From positions 64,074,546 through 64,138,545 of the forward strand of contig OY720344.1 of assembly GCA_963082975.1 (NCBI GenBank): a DNA stretch of 64,000 nt. The letters run 5' to 3'. Origin of the DNA: Labia minor. Lineage: Eukaryota > Arthropoda > Insecta > Dermaptera > Spongiphoridae. The notes below the pieces were generated by a model, which was not told the DNA's origin, did not search any database, and worked only from the letters and a program-made list of their open reading frames with translations. Numbering within the stretch: position 1 is the stretch's first letter; every line of letters begins with the position of its first letter. Positions 61,680-64,000 of this stretch are shown in pieces. A program made the position numbers and the translations under genes.

Positions 61680-62690
61680 ATAAAAATAATAATAAATATT
61701 TATTTGTCTTTGCCTAATCGGGCATACAAAATTATACAAATTCATATTTTCGCACAGTTTAACAAAATTGCACAAAAATAAAACATATAAATATAAAAAC
61801 GTTAAAAACAAGAAAATAAACAGTAGTCCATGTTTTCACATAAAAGCCAAGAGATTCCACTTTCCGTCTCACTTATTAATTATAAAACTTCTTATTCTCA
61901 GGATTGTTATGGATTATGTAGTGATAAATATCGCTAAATTTCTTTGACTGAGTTGTTTTCAGCTCTCTGTGGGTTATCAGATCTCATTTCATTTTCATAG
62001 CCCATTAATAAACCTCCACCTTTGGTCTTTCTCGACCTAGTGACTCCTATAGGTAAATTCTCTATATCCACCTTCTGTTTCATCACTACCTTCAGGTCCT
62101 CACATACACGGCCCGCCTTTGGTCTCACCATGAGGACATTTTGTTCACGTGAATTCTTCTTTAAAATCTCACTTAAGGTTTTATTCTTTTCTTTTTCTTT
62201 CTCTCCCCCGTTTCTCAATGCAATCATGATTGTCTTTATCTCCCTTAATTCAGCTTTTAAATCCTGAAGTTCCTCCATTACTAGTTCCTATTATCCACTC
62301 TTTTGACTTCCGCTTTGCATAGCATCTCGTTTTTTATAGAGTGAACGATATCAATTATTTCTGTGCACTTCTTGTCACTTTCATAATACTTCCCGGAAGG
62401 ACCAGGGAGCACAACAGAGTCGCCTGATGTCACCGAGCTCACCGATGTCCTTCTTTATCGCAGTGTCTCAATTCTAGCGAGCTCTGCTTGAGAGTCATTC
62501 ATTACCTTTTTAAATTGGCCCTCATACGTTACCAAGTGCTTTGTCTCTTTTTTCCACACCTTATGCTTATTTGAACATCCAGGGTGGAAGAATTGCTTCT
62601 CGCATGCAGTACACTGGTTTATTGTCTTAACAATAGGCTTTTTACAAACAACACACGAGTATTCCGGGTAGTCCGACATTATGCTCACCC
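61680..62690 (-). pseudogene. Non-LTR retrotransposon ORF1 fragment with 3' tail
   Basis: The minus-strand frame 62688-62455 encodes a Cys-rich finger (SCVVCKKPIVKTINQCTACE, then KQFFHPGCSNKH: CxxC, CxxC, HxxC), as in the gag-like ORF1 of insect LINEs. After a frameshift, 62278-61934 encodes a coiled-coil-like Lys/Glu-rich start and QKVDIENLPIGVTRSRKTKG with GGLLMGYENE, the ORF1 RNA-binding-type region. The sequence then passes to an AT-rich, 3'UTR-like tail without any ORF2. It is an internally deleted LINE or a non-autonomous derivative. Confidence 0.65.
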
Positions 62691-62695
62691 ATATA

Positions 62696-62733
<38 letters not shown>

Positions 62734-62736
<3 letters not shown>

Positions 62737-63310
62737 GGGTTGGACAAAAATATGGAAACACCTTTAAAAAAACATGTTTCTTTGCTTAAGCACGGCCAGC
62801 AATTCCCTGTTTATGAAGCTTCCTTCTAAATGTTTTGGTACTCACAGGGTTCGGTAACACAACATTCATTTCAGCAGTAACTTTTGCAGCTGTGGTCTTC
62901 TTATTTTTCGTCACAATTGCCCTTAATGATCATCTGTCACGATTACTCAGGACACACTTTCGTCCGCGATGTGATTTAGCAGATGATGTTTTTCCGCTTT
63001 TCAAATATGCGGAATAAATCTTCGATACAGTACCTCTTGATACACTAAACACCTCGGCTACCTTGCTTACGGAAGCATCTACCATACGTGCTCCAACAAT
63101 TTGCCCACGTTCGAAGTCTGTTAACTCTGACATAATCCAATGACAACCTCACATAACAGTACTCCGACAACAACTGAAATGTTTAGCACATTTACGAAGT
63201 TGTATAGTATAGTCAAAAACGCCAGCGGCACCTACATATCTCATTAAAATCATTCTTTCTTTTCAAACATGCATTTCACAAGGTGTTTCCATATTTTTGT
63301 CCAACCCCTT
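62734..63310 (-). mobile_element. Tc1-like element, internally deleted
   Basis: 577 bp flanked by TA, with inverted ends CAGGGGTTGGACAAAAATAT and its near-complement on the right. The minus strand at 63133-62930 encodes the paired-like N-terminal domain: MSELTDFERGQIVGARMVDA, VSKVAEVFSVSRGTVSKIY, SSAKSHRGRKCVLSNRDR. Beyond it the second HTH continues in other frames (IVTKNKKTTAAKVTAEM, VSTKTFRRKLHK). The whole DDE catalytic part is missing. It sits beside an (AT)n run. Confidence 0.88.
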
Positions 63311-64000
63311 TATATATATATATTTACAAAATAATTACAATTACAACTCAAACAAAATAATATTGAACAAAAATATAAAAATAATAATAACAAAAAACAA
63401 CATTAATAAAAACAAAAACAATAACAAGAAAATAGCAAAAACAATAATAAAAATATAAATATTATGGATTAGGAGATTAGGATAAAGAAGGGGAATTTGC
63501 ACTAACGGGGTTTGTCGTAGTGACTCGTGGAGAGGAGAGGGGAAGACCTCGGTGAGGAGATATTAATAAGGATTAAGAGTATTAGTATAAATAAAAAAGA
63601 TTAAATAAATAACTGGAAGTTATAGTTTTTGCAAATAGTGGGAGAAGTTCACTGGTGGTCAATCTAAAACACTTGGCAAAAAAAGTGTCCAAAAGGTATC
63701 GATAGAATCAACCAACCTTTGTGAAAATTGGCGAAATGCACAGTCACACCACAATAAATTCACCACCAAAAAAATAAGGAAAAAAACAAACAAAAAACAA
63801 CGGAGTTAATATCAAATAACTGGGAGCCCACTAAGAGTGCATGCGAACCTCCTAATCGTTCAACTCTCTTTTTTCCAAAAAATCTATCTATCTATCTATA
63901 TATAGGTAGATAGATATATTCCTAATTTCTTTAATAAATGAATGAGTTAGTGGAGTAAAAAGATCTTTCAACTCCTCTCACTCATTTTTTTATCTTTTCA
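63311..64000. other. AT-rich, nothing recognised
   Basis: Contains A-rich runs, a purine-rich patch at 63460-63560 and a short (ATCT)n/(TAGA)n microsatellite near 63885-63915. No coding signal. Confidence 0.5.

Noticed and set aside
1-64000. CRISPR arrays, bacterial operons, riboswitches, rRNA genes
   Set aside because: No regularly spaced repeats, Shine-Dalgarno-led gene series or rRNA-like sequence were seen; the spliced gene and transposons show this is animal nuclear DNA.

Overview
The window is AT-rich nuclear DNA of an animal, almost certainly an arthropod. It has long introns, no operons, and dense DNA transposons (Tc1/mariner, pogo/Tigger, hAT-type MITEs, Helitrons) with a few LINE fragments. 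The species cannot be fixed from the sequence; a mariner-rich, AT-rich genome such as a parasitic copepod or a chelicerate would fit, but that is only a guess.

One host gene is convincing. On the minus strand, eight coding exons between 31911 and 182 encode the N-terminal ~419 residues of a FARP/Cdep-type protein (FERM, RhoGEF and pleckstrin domains): the complete FERM domain (F1, F2, F3), the FERM-adjacent region and the start of a Ser/His-rich linker. The splice sites and reading phases are mutually consistent. The gene runs off the left edge, so the RhoGEF and PH domains are not visible. The 5' side is inferred: the first coding exon lies in a larger exon (32150-31726) that opens with a 56-codon upstream ORF, and a GC-rich, trinucleotide-rich block with a good donor at 44437/44436 may be the non-coding first exon. 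If so, most of the window from about 44.7 kb leftwards is one transcription unit.

Layout: 1-7 kb, exons 3-8 with compact introns. 7-11.6 kb, a hAT-like element, a family-A repeat and a broken mariner. 11.6-11.7 kb, exon 2. 11.7-31.7 kb, the 20 kb intron 1, with three or four Helitron pieces, a 235 bp MITE, two internally deleted DDE transposons and several GC-richer unique islands. 31.7-32.15 kb, the first coding exon. 32-44 kb, the putative 5'UTR intron, with LINE scraps, an interspersed repeat, a hAT MITE, a fold-back element and a mariner. 44.2-44.75 kb, the putative promoter and first exon. 45-53.5 kb, a repeat nest with two near-identical Helitrons in inverted orientation, a mariner, a palindrome and a tRNA-like head. 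54-60 kb, mostly featureless AT-rich DNA. 60.6-64 kb, another Helitron, a LINE ORF1 fragment and a Tc1 element.

The most interesting structure is a Helitron family whose members share a 3' end (two GC hairpins and terminal CTAG, inserted A^T) and in most cases a captured LINE reverse-transcriptase tail, but carry at least four different 5' ends. Three copies also hold the same hAT-type MITE at the same site, while a fourth lacks it, so the order of events can be read within this window.
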